Assembly (NCBI GenBank): GCA_937916565.1
Contig: CALFSR010000088.1
Location: forward strand, 1 to 7,265
Source of the DNA: an uncultured Bacillota bacterium
GTDB taxonomy: Bacteria; Bacillota; Limnochordia; Limnochordales; ZCTH02-B6
Reading direction: 5' to 3'
Length of the DNA: 7,265 bases
Shown: one piece after another, positions 6,518 to 7,265 of the stretch
Numbering within the stretch: position 1 is the stretch's first letter
How the letters are laid out: every line of letters begins with the position of its first letter
Translations under genes and position numbers: made by a program
Notes under the pieces: model-generated
The model's input: the letters and a program-made list of their open reading frames with translations, nothing else
Database searches by the model: none
What the model was told of the DNA's origin: nothing

Positions 6518-6540
6518 AGCTCATGTGCATATCGTCAGCC

Positions 6541-6546
6541 GGGAGG
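6541..6546 (+). promoter_or_regulatory. Ribosome binding site that sets the decarboxylase start
   Basis: GGGAGG is 8 nt before GTG 6555 and 5 nt before the in-frame TTG 6552. GTG 6525, further upstream and in frame, has no such site. GTG 6555 makes the protein begin at LPTPKKF, near the start of related enzymes. Confidence 0.6.
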
Positions 6547-6554
6547 TTGGCTTG

Positions 6555-7013
6555 GTGCTGCCCACTCCGAAAAAGTTCACATTGGTTTCCGGCGCCGCCG
6601 AAGGCGAGTCGCCGCTGAACGCCTTTGACAACGCTCTCTTGGCCAGCGGGATCGGCAACTTGAACCTGCTTCGGGTGAGCAGCATCCTGCCGCCCAAGGC
6701 GGAGCTCGTGGAAAAGCTCGATATCCCGCCCGGGGCCCTGACCCCGACGGCGTACGGCTACATCACCAGCACGACGCCCGGAGAGGAGATCGCGGCGGCC
6801 GTAGGCATCGGTTTCAGCGAAGACACCTACGGCGTCATCATGGAATGGGAAGGCAAGGGCACGGCGGCCGACGCCGAGCGCGAGGTGCGGCGAATGGTCG
6901 AGGAGGCCTTTCGCACCCGCAACCTGCCGCTTAAGGACGTCATGGTCAAGGCGGTCGGGCACCGCGTGGAGCGGTGCGGATGCGCCTTTGCCGCGGTGGC
7001 ACTCTGGTACTAA
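6555..7013 (+). CDS. pdaD: Pyruvoyl-dependent arginine decarboxylase
   Basis: This enzyme decarboxylates arginine to agmatine, using a pyruvoyl group made from its own serine rather than pyridoxal phosphate. The 152-residue proenzyme matches the archaeal PvlArgDC family closely: LVSGAAEGESPLNAFDNALL (10-29), GIGNLNLLRVSSILPP (32-47), TPTAYGYI (63-70), GVIMEWEGKG (93-102) and a C-terminal GCAFAAVALWY (142-152). Self-cleavage is expected between Ser42 and Ser43 of RVSS, giving a small beta chain and an alpha chain capped by pyruvate. Glu97 in IMEWEG corresponds to the catalytic glutamate of the Methanocaldococcus jannaschii enzyme. The next gene, speE, places it in polyamine synthesis. It has its own probable promoter, so it probably begins a new transcription unit. 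The family also acts in acid resistance in some bacteria, but the speE neighbour favours the biosynthetic role. Confidence 0.95.
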   Translation: MLPTPKKFTLVSGAAEGESPLNAFDNALLASGIGNLNLLRVSSILPPKAELVEKLDIPPGALTPTAYGYITSTTPGEEIAAAVGIGFSEDTYGVIMEWEGKGTAADAEREVRRMVEEAFRTRNLPLKDVMVKAVGHRVERCGCAFAAVALWY

Positions 7014-7027
7014 CCAAGGGCGGCGCT

Positions 7028-7037
7028 GGGGAGGTGA
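7028..7037 (+). promoter_or_regulatory. Strong Shine-Dalgarno sequence far upstream of the speE ATG
   Basis: GGGGAGGTGA contains an 8-nt match (GGAGGTGA) to the anti-Shine-Dalgarno end of 16S rRNA. Its GGAGG core ends 39 nt before the canonical speE ATG 7074, with a stable hairpin between. It is 12 nt before the in-frame TTG 7047. No other ribosome site precedes ATG 7074. Confidence 0.65.
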
Positions 7038-7039
7038 AG

Positions 7040-7070
7040 GGCCCGCTTGCAGCGTCAGGCGGGCCTTTTT
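7040..7070 (+). terminator. Intrinsic terminator or attenuator hairpin upstream of speE
   Basis: GGCCCGC (7040-7046) pairs perfectly with GCGGGCC (7059-7065). The stem extends inward by a T-G wobble, T-A and G-C pair (7047-7049 with 7056-7058), leaving a 6-nt loop at 7050-7055. TTTTT (7066-7070) follows directly. This 10-bp GC-rich stem plus T-run is the classic Rho-independent form. It lies in the decarboxylase-speE gap only 3 nt before the canonical speE ATG, so it should limit readthrough into speE or act as an attenuator. Confidence 0.82.
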
Positions 7071-7073
7071 GCG

Positions 7074-7265
7074 ATGGAATTGTGGGTAACTGAAATGCAG
7101 ACGCCGGCGCTGGGGATCACGTGCAAGGTCCGGCGCACGCTGGTGGAGGAGCAAACCGACTACCAGCACATGGCCATCGTGGAGACGGAGCAGTTCGGCC
7201 GCATGCTGCTTTTGGACGGCATGGTCCAGACGACGGAGGTCGATGAGTTCGTCTACCACGAGATG
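7074..7265 (+). CDS. speE: Polyamine aminopropyltransferase (spermidine synthase), N-terminal part
   Basis: SpeE transfers the aminopropyl group of decarboxylated S-adenosylmethionine to putrescine, or in some thermophiles to agmatine. Only the first 64 residues are in the window; the gene runs off the right edge. The start MELWVTE is the family's typical N-terminus. The region LLLDGMVQTTEVDEFVYHEM (45-64) contains the conserved LDGxxQ and DEFxYHEM blocks that shape the active site. ATG 7074 fits the family start but has no adjacent ribosome site. An in-frame TTG at 7047 would add nine residues and is better spaced from GGGGAGGTGA (7028-7037). With the arginine decarboxylase just upstream it forms a polyamine pair; an agmatinase-like speB would be expected further downstream. 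Confidence 0.95.
   Translation, partial: MELWVTEMQTPALGITCKVRRTLVEEQTDYQHMAIVETEQFGRMLLLDGMVQTTEVDEFVYHEM

Noticed and set aside
6342..6554. Upstream extension of the arginine decarboxylase frame into ndk
   Set aside because: It overlaps ndk out of frame, and relatives begin near LPTPKKF. The promoter and ribosome site lie within this stretch, so it is not translated as part of the enzyme.
7035..7094. A 19-codon leader-peptide-like frame from GTG 7035 across the speE leader hairpin
   Set aside because: The GTG lies within the Shine-Dalgarno match itself, so it has no properly spaced ribosome site. The peptide has no run of regulatory codons such as Arg, Met or Lys.

Overview
The window reads as a compact, high-GC bacterial chromosomal segment. 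Eleven genes lie on the + strand, with short gaps or overlaps and frequent GTG starts. The gene content suggests a high-GC, possibly thermophilic lineage of Bacillota (Limnochordia-, Thermaerobacter- or Symbiobacterium-like). That placement is inferred from gene content, base composition and strong GGAGG ribosome sites; no rRNA or other decisive marker is present.

Layout: (1) positions 1-397 hold the C-terminal part of a trans-polyprenyl diphosphate synthase, probably HepT for the menaquinone side chain. (2) 401-919 encodes a MoaB/MogA molybdopterin adenylyltransferase-type protein. (3) 945-2436 carries two overlapping, clearly different tatC genes. (4) 2429-5518 holds hemD-hemB-hemL, three enzymes of tetrapyrrole synthesis, joined by overlaps. 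(5) 5544-6026 encodes a small MaoC-like hotdog protein lacking the usual catalytic His. (6) 6077-6478 is ndk. (7) 6555-7013 encodes a pyruvoyl-dependent arginine decarboxylase. (8) speE (spermidine synthase) begins at 7074 and runs off the window.

The first eight genes look like one long transcription unit for respiratory cofactors: quinone tail, molybdopterin, Tat export of folded cofactor-bearing proteins, and haem. The unit probably ends near ndk, where a weak hairpin with a T-run lies beside a good sigma-A-like promoter. That promoter would start a second, polyamine unit (arginine to agmatine, then aminopropyl transfer by SpeE). Between the decarboxylase gene and speE sits a strong intrinsic-terminator-like hairpin, placed between an excellent Shine-Dalgarno sequence and the canonical speE ATG.

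No mobile element, CRISPR array, tRNA, rRNA or large repeat was seen. No stretch over 300 bases lacks a gene. The points most worth a second look are the speE leader hairpin, the diverged tandem TatC pair and the His-less MaoC protein.
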